DNA from: Mycobacterium sp. Root265
GTDB taxonomy: Bacteria > Actinomycetota > Actinomycetes > Mycobacteriales > Mycobacteriaceae
Assembly (NCBI RefSeq): GCF_001428895.1
Contig: NZ_LMJA01000028.1
Span: forward strand, 308,638-372,637
DNA length: 64,000 nt
Direction: 5' to 3'
The notes below the pieces were generated by a model that saw only the letters and a program-made list of their open reading frames with translations, did no database searches and was not told the origin of the DNA. The translations under genes and the position numbers were made by a program. The first letter of the stretch is position 1; each line of letters opens with the position of its first letter. Of the stretch, positions 7,718 through 15,470 are shown piece by piece.

Positions 7718-8466
7718 CAGTAGTTCACCGTCCCCAGTAGGCCGCCACCGGCCGCGACGGCGTCCCCGGTGATGGCGACGCTGCGCGGCGAGGCGAGGAA
7801 CGCGATGACATCGGCGACCTCGGCGGCATCGACCACCCGGCCGATGGCGTTGTTCGCGCTCTCCTTCGTCGGGTTCTTGGTCTCGGTTCGGGTCTGGCCG
7901 GGATGCACGACGGTGACGTTCACCCCGTGCGGTCCCAGTTCGTCCGCGAGGTTCTTGGTGAGCGCGGCCACGCTGACATTGCGGATACTGCGCACGATGG
8001 AATGCGTCTGCCGGTAACCCAGGCCGCTGACGTTGATGATCCGTCCCCAACCTTGCTGCACCTGATGCGGTGCCACCGCGCGAGCGGCGCGCAGATAACC
8101 CACCACCTTGACGTTCACATCGGCCCAGAAGTCCTCGTCACTGGTGCCCGCCAGGTCGGGAAAGCCGGCTCCGACAGCCTGATTCGACGCATTGTTGATA
8201 AGGATGTCGACACCACCGAGCTCCTCGACTGCCCGCGCGACGAGCGCCTTGACCGACTCGTCGTCACCGGTGTCGGTCACGACGGGGATGGCGCGGCGGC
8301 CGCTGCGCTCGGAGACCTGCGCGGCCGCCTTCTCCAAGGTGTCCTTGGTGCGCGCGGCCAGCACCACGTCCACGCCCTCGGCCGCCAGCGCGTGCGCCAC
8401 GGCCAGCCCGATTCCCTTGCTGCCGCCCGTGATGATGGCGCGCTTGCCGGTCAGTTGTAGGTCCAT
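7717..8466 (-). CDS. SDR-family protein lacking the catalytic YxxxK motif
   Basis: A 249-residue Rossmann-fold protein with an intact cofactor motif TGGSKGIG (13-20), NNAS (91-94), the structural Asn in VNVKVVG (about 118) and Ser147 in INVSG. Where the catalytic Tyr and Lys should lie, 12-13 and 16-17 residues after Ser147, the sequence reads R159/S160 and N163/V164. The usual YxxxK is absent, so classical oxidoreductase activity is doubtful. It could have another role or use different residues. AAGGAG precedes the ATG. It overlaps the SsuD-like gene by 16 bp upstream and the 463-aa LLM gene by 1 bp downstream, so it is embedded in the monooxygenase operon. Confidence 0.85.
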   Translation of the reverse strand: MDLQLTGKRAIITGGSKGIGLAVAHALAAEGVDVVLAARTKDTLEKAAAQVSERSGRRAIPVVTDTGDDESVKALVARAVEELGGVDILINNASNQAVGAGFPDLAGTSDEDFWADVNVKVVGYLRAARAVAPHQVQQGWGRIINVSGLGYRQTHSIVRSIRNVSVAALTKNLADELGPHGVNVTVVHPGQTRTETKNPTKESANNAIGRVVDAAEVADVIAFLASPRSVAITGDAVAAGGGLLGTVNY

Positions 8467-9545
8467 CGGATCTCCTTGTCAACAGATTCTCGTAACAGCG
8501 GGAGCAACTGGTCTCCCACCCGGCCGACCTCGCTCTTGTACGGGGTGTCGGACAGCACGAAATGGCTGACGCCCAGATCGGCGTAACGCTGCAGGGCGTC
8601 GGCCACCTCCTGCGCCGACCCGACCAGCCAGGTGGTGCCCGCGCCGCCACCGCCGTAACGGCCGGGCGTGGTGTAGAGACAGGAGTCCAGCACCTCACCG
8701 CGCTCGGCGAGATCGAGCAGCCGTTGTTGTCCCACCGCGGGGCCCTGGTTGCGGCCGTGCAGATCGGGTTTGCCGGCGATTTCGGCGATTTTCGCCTCGG
8801 CGTCGTGCCACGCCTGCGCTGAGGTGTCCCGCACCAGGGTGGTGACGCGCAGACCGTACTCCAGCGGCGGGTGCTCGCGACCCAGTCTGTCGGACAACGA
8901 CGTGAGGCGGTCGATGCGTTCGGCGACCCCGTCGAGCGGTTCGCCCCAGAACAGCTGGACATCGGCCTCGCCGGCCGCGACCTGTTCGGCGGCCGCCGAG
9001 GCACCACCGAAGTACAGGCGCGGGTGGCGTCCCAGTTCGGCTCCGAACGTTCGCGGCGCGACGGTCGAATGCTCGACACGGAAGAACTCGCCGGTGACGC
9101 TGACATCCTCCTCGTGCCACAGGCGGCGCACGATCTGCAGGAACTCCCGGGTGCGGTCATACCGGCGGGACTTGTCGAACTCGCCGTCACCGTAGGCCGC
9201 CAGATCATCGGTGCCGCTGACGATGTTGATGAAGAGCCGGCCGCCGCTGAGCTGATCCAGGGTCGCGGCCGCGCTCGCGAAATGAGCCGGATGCCAGTAG
9301 CCGGGCCGCACCGCGACCAGCGGGGTGAACGTCGTGGTGCGCGCCGCCACCGCGGTGGCCAGGGTGAAGGTGTCCGGCCGGCCCCACCCGGTACCGATCA
9401 GCGCGCCGCCCCACCCGTGCTGCTCGGCGCGCAACGCCAGATCGACCGTGTAGTCCAGGGTGCCCCAGCCGGCGACGGTGTCATCGCCGCGATGCCCGGG
9501 TTCCACGGTGTTCGGGATGTACCAGAGGAACTCGCTGCCACTCAC
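8451..9545 (-). CDS. SsuD-like LLM flavin-dependent monooxygenase (alkanesulfonate type)
   Basis: A 364-residue protein of the alkanesulfonate monooxygenase branch. It has VRPGYWHPAHFASAAATLDQ (79-98), GGRLFINIVSGTDDLAAYGD (101-120), the RYDRTREFLQIVRRLW block that follows, and the late GTTWLVGSAQEVADALQRYADLGV segment. SsuD enzymes convert alkanesulfonates to aldehyde plus sulfite with FMNH2 and O2. The closeness here supports, but does not prove, a sulfonate substrate. The GTG start at 9545 overlaps the upstream LLM stop codon (GTGA), which fixes the start; longer in-frame extensions run into that gene. It is the second gene of the operon. Confidence 0.9.
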   Translation of the reverse strand: MSGSEFLWYIPNTVEPGHRGDDTVAGWGTLDYTVDLALRAEQHGWGGALIGTGWGRPDTFTLATAVAARTTTFTPLVAVRPGYWHPAHFASAAATLDQLSGGRLFINIVSGTDDLAAYGDGEFDKSRRYDRTREFLQIVRRLWHEEDVSVTGEFFRVEHSTVAPRTFGAELGRHPRLYFGGASAAAEQVAAGEADVQLFWGEPLDGVAERIDRLTSLSDRLGREHPPLEYGLRVTTLVRDTSAQAWHDAEAKIAEIAGKPDLHGRNQGPAVGQQRLLDLAERGEVLDSCLYTTPGRYGGGGAGTTWLVGSAQEVADALQRYADLGVSHFVLSDTPYKSEVGRVGDQLLPLLRESVDKEIRWTYN

Positions 9546-10879
9546 AGGTGCGCCGCGGCCAAGAGGTTGGAGTTCGCCGGCCGCTGCAGTCCGTAGTGTC
9601 CGCGCAGTGTCGAGGCCGTGTACTCGGTACGGAACAGGCCCCGCGACCGCAGGATCGGCACCACGTGATCGACGAACGCCGCGAGGCCGGAGGGCAGCAG
9701 CGGAGGCATGATGTTGAATCCGTCGGCGACCCCGCCGCGGAACCATTCCTCGATGGTGTCGGCCACCTGTTCGGGGGTGCCGGTGAAGGTGCGGTGGCCA
9801 CGGCCGCCACCGAGCCGCCCGATCAGCTCCCGCACCGTGAGGTGTTCGCGCCGGGCCAGTTCCACGACCAACGTGTACCGGCTCTTGGCGCCCTCGATGG
9901 CGTCCTCGGGCAGTAGTTCGGTGGGCAGCGGCTCGTCGAGCGGAAGCTGCTCCAGCGGTATCCGCAACGTGGTGGCCAGCTGCTGGTGCGCATAGGTGGG
10001 CACGATCGCCTCATCGAGCTCGCGGTCCTTGGCGGCGGCCTCGGCCTCGGTGCTGCCGATCACCGGGACAATGCCGGGCAGGATCTTGACGGTGTCCGGG
10101 TCGCGGCCGTGTGCGGCGGCGCGCGCCTTGAGGTCGGTGTAGAAGGCACGTGCCTCCTGAGGCGTCTGCTGCGCGGTGAACACCGCCTCGGCATGCCTGG
10201 CGGCCAACGTCTTTCCGTCCTCCGACGACCCGGCCTGCACCAGCAGGGGATAACCTTGCGGCGAGCGGGGGATGTTCAGCGCCCCCTGCACCGAGAAGAA
10301 CTCGCCCCGATGCCCGGCGGGATGGATCTTCGACTGATCGCCCCACTGCCCGGTGGCCTTGTCGGCGACCACGGTGTCGTCCTCCCAGCTGTCCCAGAGC
10401 TTGCGCGCGACATGGACGAACTCCTCGGCGCGGGCATAGCGGGACGCGTGGTCGGGCAACTCGTCGAGCCCGAAGTTGCGCGCCGCGTCCACCGTCGCGG
10501 TGGTGACGATGTTCCAGCCGGCACGCCCGCCACTGACATGATCGAGCGAGGCGAACCGGCGGGCCAGATTGTAGGGGGAGTTGTAGGACGTCGAGGCGGT
10601 GGCGATGAGCCCGATCCGGTCGGTGACCGCCACCAACGCGGTCAACAACGTCAACGGCTCCAGCACGCCGAGCGGACGGCGCCCCACATCCCCGTTCAGT
10701 TGCGGGCTGTCGGCCAGGAACAGCGAATCGAAGGTGCCGCGTTCGGCGATCCTGGCGAGTTCGGCGTAGTGCGCCACGTCGGTTGCTGCGAACGGGTTGC
10801 TCTCCGGCAGCCGCCAGGAGGCCTCGTGGTGCCCGGTACTCATCAGGAACGCGTTCAGATGGAGCTGACGTTCACCCAC
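9542..10879 (-). CDS. LLM class flavin-dependent monooxygenase (NtaA/SnaA/DszA-type), 445 aa
   Basis: First gene of the four-gene operon. A strong AGGAGGT lies 8 bases before the GTG start at 10879. Family marks: HLNAFLMSTGHHEASWR at the N-terminus, AERGTFDSLFLADSPQL (45-61), SGGRAGWNIVTTATVDAARNFG (116-137), RYARAEEFVHVARKLWDSWEDD, and the C-terminal VVPILRSRGLFRTEYTASTLR. HLNAFLMSTGHHEASWR is typical of enzymes annotated as NtaA/SnaA/SoxA/DszA monooxygenases. The promoter is in the 118-bp gap to the LysR gene, which runs in the same direction, so LysR read-through is also possible. The substrate is not known. Confidence 0.9.
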   Translation of the reverse strand: MGERQLHLNAFLMSTGHHEASWRLPESNPFAATDVAHYAELARIAERGTFDSLFLADSPQLNGDVGRRPLGVLEPLTLLTALVAVTDRIGLIATASTSYNSPYNLARRFASLDHVSGGRAGWNIVTTATVDAARNFGLDELPDHASRYARAEEFVHVARKLWDSWEDDTVVADKATGQWGDQSKIHPAGHRGEFFSVQGALNIPRSPQGYPLLVQAGSSEDGKTLAARHAEAVFTAQQTPQEARAFYTDLKARAAAHGRDPDTVKILPGIVPVIGSTEAEAAAKDRELDEAIVPTYAHQQLATTLRIPLEQLPLDEPLPTELLPEDAIEGAKSRYTLVVELARREHLTVRELIGRLGGGRGHRTFTGTPEQVADTIEEWFRGGVADGFNIMPPLLPSGLAAFVDHVVPILRSRGLFRTEYTASTLRGHYGLQRPANSNLLAAAHL

Positions 10880-10997
10880 GAATATGACCTCCTGCCCGCT
10901 GTTTACGAATGACTCACAGCAACGTATCGACTCGCCGACCGAAGATCAGCGCACTTTGGCTACGGGAATGCTGAAGCGCGACTGTGCTTGTCGCGCA

Positions 10998-11921
10998 TCA
11001 GGACGCGACATCGAGCTGTTCGGCCGGCAGCGCGTCATCGGCGACCGTGTGCAGGGTCTTCAGGATCAGCGCGACATTGGGGTCGCGCTGCCTGCCCTCG
11101 CGCACGATGGCGCTGATCGTGCGACCGCCGACCTGCGTCTCCGGAACGATCAACCCCTGCAATGCCGCGGGCACCGACAGTCGGGGCACGATCGCCGAGG
11201 CGATCTCCGTCGCCGCGAGATCACAGATGTTCTGGGCGCCGATCAGCCGGTGCTTGACCTGCGGTGTGAAACCAGCGCTCTCACCGGCACGCATCACCGC
11301 CACCCCGAGCCCGGAGTTCTGCGGCCCGGTCACCCAGGGCCCGTTGGCCAATGCCGAGAGCCCGTGCTTGCGGATCCGCAGATGCGAGGACTTCGGTGCC
11401 AGCAGCACAAGAGGTTCGTACAACAGTGGTTCGGCCGCCAGCCCTCCGAGTGACTCCTCGCCGACGAAGTCGTACCGGCAGGTCAACGCGATATCAACCT
11501 CGCCCTGGCGCAGTAGTCGCAGTGCCGCGGTACTGGTCTCCTGCTGAACCTGGATCCGCAGATCGGGTTCCGCGATGCTGAGTTGGCGCATCATCGGTGC
11601 GGCGAGCATCGGCAGGCCCATGTTGAATGTCGCGATGGCAACCTGACCGGAGACCCGGTCGCGCGTCTCGGCCACCGCGCTCATGGCCTCGTCGACGGCC
11701 ACCAGTACCCGGCGCACGTGTTCGGCGAGCACCTGTCCGCTTCGGGTGAGTCCCAGTGTCCTGCCCTCACGGCGGAACAGCACCGCGCCGGCCTCCTCTT
11801 CGAGAACGCGAAGCTGTTGCGAGACAGCCGAGCTGGTGATGCTGCGACGCTCGGCGACCGCGGTCACCGAGCCGAGGTCGGCCAGATCGGACAACAACAT
11901 CATTCGGCGAAGATCGAGCAT
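10998..11921 (-). CDS. LysR family transcriptional regulator
   Basis: A 307-residue LysR protein starting at MLDLRRMMLLSDLADLG. The winged helix-turn-helix covers residues 1-60 (SVTAVAERRSITSSAVSQQL, then LEEEAGAVLFRREGR), followed by the linker helix and a periplasmic-binding-like effector domain from about 90 to 295. It is divergent from the TauD-family dioxygenase gene across a 277-bp intergenic region, the usual arrangement for a LysR activator and its target, and lies directly before the LLM operon. In Proteobacteria organosulfur genes are often under LysR proteins (CysB, Cbl, SsuR). Kinship to those is an inference from context only. A longer start at 12083 is rejected because it precedes the family N-terminus. 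Confidence 0.9.
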   Translation of the reverse strand: MLDLRRMMLLSDLADLGSVTAVAERRSITSSAVSQQLRVLEEEAGAVLFRREGRTLGLTRSGQVLAEHVRRVLVAVDEAMSAVAETRDRVSGQVAIATFNMGLPMLAAPMMRQLSIAEPDLRIQVQQETSTAALRLLRQGEVDIALTCRYDFVGEESLGGLAAEPLLYEPLVLLAPKSSHLRIRKHGLSALANGPWVTGPQNSGLGVAVMRAGESAGFTPQVKHRLIGAQNICDLAATEIASAIVPRLSVPAALQGLIVPETQVGGRTISAIVREGRQRDPNVALILKTLHTVADDALPAEQLDVAS

Positions 11922-12198
11922 CAGAACCCCCTGCGGCGGCTGCCGGGACAATATTTCTCGGGCTGGGAGAGGTGTCAGGGACAACAGTTCACGGTGTCCA
12001 TGATCGCAGCCGAATCGCCCGGTCAGCGCCCGTCGGGGCGGTGCCGGCCGGACGCAGACCTGTGAACTGGGGTTACGCCGCAACCGTTCCTGGAATCAGT
12101 GCAAATGTAAGTCTGGGCATCCGGCCTTAAGCCGAGCTGAATGGTTCCGGTAGCCAAACACGCTTGTTCGACACGCGGCCGAACCCGAAAGTTGAGCC
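11922..12198. promoter_or_regulatory. Divergent LysR / TauD-dioxygenase intergenic region
   Basis: This 277-bp gap holds no gene. It contains CGGC-CTTAA-GCCG (12122-12134), a short dyad. The 9-mer TTAAGCCGA (12127-12135) recurs at 20561-20569 in the other divergent promoter region of the cluster. A LysR operator is expected here by position. No clear -35/-10 pair could be assigned. Confidence 0.5.
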
Positions 12199-13140
12199 AT
12201 GACAGACCTCGCCGACAATCGCCTCCTCACCGACACCGGACTGGATATCGAACCACTGGCCGGCTACATCGGCGCCGAGATCCGCGGCGTCGACCTGCGG
12301 CACCCGCTGGAACCCGCCGTCGTCGACGAGATCCGCAACGCGCTGCACACCTACAAGGTGATCTTCTTCCGCGACCAGGAGATCGGGCACGCCGAGCAGA
12401 TCGCCTTCGCGCGCGACTTCGGCAAGGTGACGCCGGCCCATCCGCACGAGGAGGATCCGCCGGAGGGGTTCCCGGAGATCCTGCCGATCGACAGCCGCCG
12501 CTACGAGCGCACGCTGGGCCGCAAGCGGACGTCGTATGACAACAGCTGGCACACCGATGTCACCGCGCTGATCAACCCGCCGGCCGCCTCGATCCTGCGA
12601 GCACACATCCTGCCGCCCTACGGCGGGGACACCGCATGGACGAACCTCGTTGCGGCGTACGAGAATCTGCCCAAGGATCTGCGCGAGTTCGCAGACAAGC
12701 TGGACATCAAGCATCAGTTCAACAGCCGCGCGGCGGCGGGCAGCCAACGCGAGCGCAAGGTGCGCGAGGCCAATCTGGTGTCCTACCATCCGGCGGTCCG
12801 GGTGCACCCGGTGACCGGTGAGCGGGCGCTGTTCGTCAGCCCCGGCTTCACCAGGGGCGCACGCAAGATCCGCGGCTACTCGCCGACGCAGAGCGAATCG
12901 ATCCTGAAACTGCTGTGGGAGGAAGCAACCCGCACCGAGTACACCGTTCGTTTCCGCTGGGCTCCGGGAAGCATCGCGTTCTGGGACAATCGAGCCACCG
13001 CCCACCTGGCCATCTCGGATGCCGGCCATCTCGACTACGACCGGGTGCTCTACCGGGTGACCCTCGAGGGTGACGTACCCCGAGGCGTCGACGGCCGCGA
13101 ATCCGAACCGGTGTCCGGCGAGCCGTTCCACGGGTCCTGA
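12199..13140 (+). CDS. TauD/TfdA family Fe(II)/2-oxoglutarate dioxygenase
   Basis: A 313-residue non-heme iron dioxygenase of the taurine dioxygenase / alkylsulfatase (AtsK) family. The iron-binding triad is intact: His118-x-Asp120 in SWHTDVT and distal His269 in ATAHLA, and Arg286 is placed to bind 2-oxoglutarate. Such enzymes hydroxylate the carbon next to the sulfonate or sulfate ester, releasing sulfite or sulfate. Other members act on phenoxyacetates, so the substrate remains open. It is divergent from the LysR gene and followed by an aldo/keto reductase 25 bp later, which could reduce the aldehyde formed. Cytoplasmic. Confidence 0.92.
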   Translation: MTDLADNRLLTDTGLDIEPLAGYIGAEIRGVDLRHPLEPAVVDEIRNALHTYKVIFFRDQEIGHAEQIAFARDFGKVTPAHPHEEDPPEGFPEILPIDSRRYERTLGRKRTSYDNSWHTDVTALINPPAASILRAHILPPYGGDTAWTNLVAAYENLPKDLREFADKLDIKHQFNSRAAAGSQRERKVREANLVSYHPAVRVHPVTGERALFVSPGFTRGARKIRGYSPTQSESILKLLWEEATRTEYTVRFRWAPGSIAFWDNRATAHLAISDAGHLDYDRVLYRVTLEGDVPRGVDGRESEPVSGEPFHGS

Positions 13141-13165
13141 CCCGATCCACGACAAGGAGAATCGA

Positions 13166-14179
13166 ATGACTACGCTGCCCACCCGCAAGCTCGGCACCGA
13201 CGGACCGGAAGTCTCCGCGATCGGCCTGGGATTCATGAGCTTTCGCACCTCGGCCGGACCCGCCGACGAAAATCAGGCCACCGAACTCGTCGACGCGGCC
13301 ATCGATCTCGGGGTGACGTTGTTCGATACCGCCGATGTCTACGGGCCGGAGTTCAGCGAGCAGCTGCTCGGCCGGGCCATCCGCGGACGCCGGGACTCGC
13401 TGGTCATCGCCACCAAGTTCGGCAACGCCCTGGATCGCGACACCAACCCGGACGCGCGGGCGCTCGACGGCAGGCCCGAGTACGTCCGCAGCGCCATCGA
13501 GGGGTCGTTGCGGCGGTTGGGGATCGACCACGTCGACCTGTACTACCAGCACCGGGTCGATCCGCAGGTTCCCATCGAGGAGACGGTCGGAGCGCTGGCG
13601 GAACTCGTCACCGCGGGCAAGATCCGGCACATCGGCCTGTCCGAGCCCGGCCCGCAGACCCTGCGCCGTGCGCACGCCGTGCATCCCATCGCCGCGGTGC
13701 AGAACGAATGGTCGATCTTCACACGGGACATCGAGGACGACACCGTTCCGGTGGCCCGTGAACTCGGCATCGGCATCGTGCCGTATTCGCCGCTGGGGCG
13801 GGGCTGGCTGACCGGCCGGGTGCGCTCTCGCGAGGACGTCGGCGGTATCCAGCTCAAGCACCCGCGTTTCGGTGCCGACGCCTTCGACCACAACCGCGAA
13901 CTGGCCGATACCGTGGCGGCCATCGCCGCCGAGATCGGCGTGCAGCCCGGACAGGTCGCGCTGGCCTGGGTGCTGTCCCGCGGTCAGGACGTGGTGCCGA
14001 TACCGGGTACCCGCCACGTCGAGTACCTGCGCGAGAACGTGGGCGCGGTGTCGGTGGCGCTCGACGAGGCGCAGGTGCGCCGCCTCGATGCGATCGCGGC
14101 ACAGGTTGCCGGCCACCGGTCCATCCGGCCCGAACATCTGGGCACAGAGGCTCCGTTGGTCGGTGCCACCTCTGCATGA
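13166..14179 (+). CDS. Aldo/keto reductase
   Basis: A 337-residue NADP-dependent reductase. The catalytic tetrad is visible: Asp and Tyr in FDTADVYG (about 53-60), Lys in VIATKFGN (about 87-94) and His in LYYQHRVDP (about 128). The C-terminal nucleotide-binding part contains WVLSRGQDVVPIPGTR. The length and motifs match the AKR13/YakC-like group that reduces aldehydes. AAGGAGA lies just before the ATG. It follows the TauD-family gene in the same operon and may detoxify or recycle the aldehyde product of the monooxygenases; that link is inferred. A perfect hairpin terminator lies just downstream. Confidence 0.92.
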   Translation: MTTLPTRKLGTDGPEVSAIGLGFMSFRTSAGPADENQATELVDAAIDLGVTLFDTADVYGPEFSEQLLGRAIRGRRDSLVIATKFGNALDRDTNPDARALDGRPEYVRSAIEGSLRRLGIDHVDLYYQHRVDPQVPIEETVGALAELVTAGKIRHIGLSEPGPQTLRRAHAVHPIAAVQNEWSIFTRDIEDDTVPVARELGIGIVPYSPLGRGWLTGRVRSREDVGGIQLKHPRFGADAFDHNRELADTVAAIAAEIGVQPGQVALAWVLSRGQDVVPIPGTRHVEYLRENVGAVSVALDEAQVRRLDAIAAQVAGHRSIRPEHLGTEAPLVGATSA

Positions 14180-14189
14180 CGACGAAAAC

Positions 14190-14218
14190 GCCGGCCCCGA
14201 CGCAATGTCGGGGCCGGC
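14190..14218. terminator. Bidirectional hairpin terminator
   Basis: A perfect 12-bp stem, GCCGGCCCCGAC and GTCGGGGCCGGC, with the loop gcaat. It lies between the convergent ends of the aldo/keto reductase gene and the acyl-CoA-dehydrogenase-like gene. There is no long T run, as is usual in mycobacteria. Confidence 0.8.
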
Positions 14219-14251
14219 TTCGTCGTTCAGGTCAGAAGAAAGTCGTTCGGC

Positions 14252-15466
14252 TCAGAAGAACCCGGTGTTGGGCAGATCGGCGCCGTTCACCGCGATATCG
14301 CCGAGTACCCGGGCCTTGTACACGGTCGGGTTGTGCGAGAAAAGCGTGCGCAGATTGCGCCAGTGCCGGTCCAGGTGCGCCGACGATCGCACCGAGGAGG
14401 CGCCACCGACATCGAAGAGGCGCGACGCCGCCCGCAGGGCGGGTTCCTCGATGGCCACCTTCACCCGGGCGGCCGCGACTGAGGCTTTGGTCTCCAGCTT
14501 CGCGTCGATACCGGTCGCCCGGCCCGCAGCCAGCGCCGGCGCGAGTTCGGCTGCCGCACTGAGTACCAGGGCCTCCGCGGCGTAGCCGACCGCGTCGATC
14601 TCGCCGACGATCTCCAGCAGCTGGGGATCTTGGGACGGCGTGTCCGCAGTGGCGAAGGTGTAGGTGCGGTGCCGATCGCGCACCACGCCGGCGGCGTCGG
14701 TGGTGACCGCACGCAGAATGCCTGCGGCGATGGCGTGCAGATACAACTGGACCAGCGCGCCGCGTGACCGGTCGACCCCGATGTCGGTACCCAGGTGCAC
14801 CACCTCGTCGTCCTCGACCACGACATCTTCGAACAGTGTTGTGCCGCTACCGGTGTGGCGCTGCCCGATACCGTCCCAGTCATCGGCGTGCACGACTCCG
14901 GCGCGGTCCACCGGGATCACGACACCGATGGGCGTACCGTCCTCGTTCTCGGCGCTGACGCGCAGACGATCCGAGAACTGGGCGCCGGTGCTGTAGAACT
15001 TGCGGCCGGTCAACCGTAATCCGTCGGCGGTGCGCACCAGTTTGGTGTCATAGCTCTGCCCGCCCACCCGGGCGCTGCTGAGCTCGGAGTTGGTGCCTCC
15101 GATCAGGTTTCCGTCGGCGATGAAGGCCAGCCAGCGGTCCGAGGTACCCCGGTGGGTCACCCGCTGGAGTTCCTCGGTCTGGGCGTAGTGCACGCGCAGG
15201 ATATGGGCCAGATCGGGGTCGGCCTCGGCCAGCGAGATGACGAAGGAGAAGAACTGGGGCACCGTGAAACCGGCCCCGCCGTACTCGGTGCCTAGGCGCA
15301 CGGCACCCAGCCGGTGCTCCCGGACCAGCTGCAGCCCGAAGTTCGGCGGCTGGTCGCCACCGTCGGCGAGCCTGTTGCGATAGTCGGCCGCGATCGCGTC
15401 GAGCACATCCTGTAGCTCGTTCGCGTGCGGTGCGGCGGACCCGTTCAGTACGGATTCGGTGGTCAT
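14252..15466 (-). CDS. Acyl-CoA dehydrogenase-fold flavoprotein (DszC/SfnB-like)
   Basis: A 404-residue protein with the ACAD fold in three parts: helical N-domain, middle beta domain (YDTKLVRTADGLRLTGRKFYSTGAQ region near 150-175) and helical C-domain. The acyl-CoA dehydrogenase catalytic glutamate block is missing. The C-terminus ends TVYKARVLGDIAVNGADLP, as in the monooxygenases DszC and SfnB-type proteins rather than in fatty-acid FadE enzymes. Such proteins oxygenate sulfur or nitrogen compounds using reduced flavin. It is the last gene of the transporter operon, 4 bp after the substrate-binding protein gene, which suggests that it acts on the imported compound. Start ATG at 15466, with AAAGGAC upstream. 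Confidence 0.85.
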   Translation of the reverse strand: MTTESVLNGSAAPHANELQDVLDAIAADYRNRLADGGDQPPNFGLQLVREHRLGAVRLGTEYGGAGFTVPQFFSFVISLAEADPDLAHILRVHYAQTEELQRVTHRGTSDRWLAFIADGNLIGGTNSELSSARVGGQSYDTKLVRTADGLRLTGRKFYSTGAQFSDRLRVSAENEDGTPIGVVIPVDRAGVVHADDWDGIGQRHTGSGTTLFEDVVVEDDEVVHLGTDIGVDRSRGALVQLYLHAIAAGILRAVTTDAAGVVRDRHRTYTFATADTPSQDPQLLEIVGEIDAVGYAAEALVLSAAAELAPALAAGRATGIDAKLETKASVAAARVKVAIEEPALRAASRLFDVGGASSVRSSAHLDRHWRNLRTLFSHNPTVYKARVLGDIAVNGADLPNTGFF

Positions 15467-15470
15467 CGGA

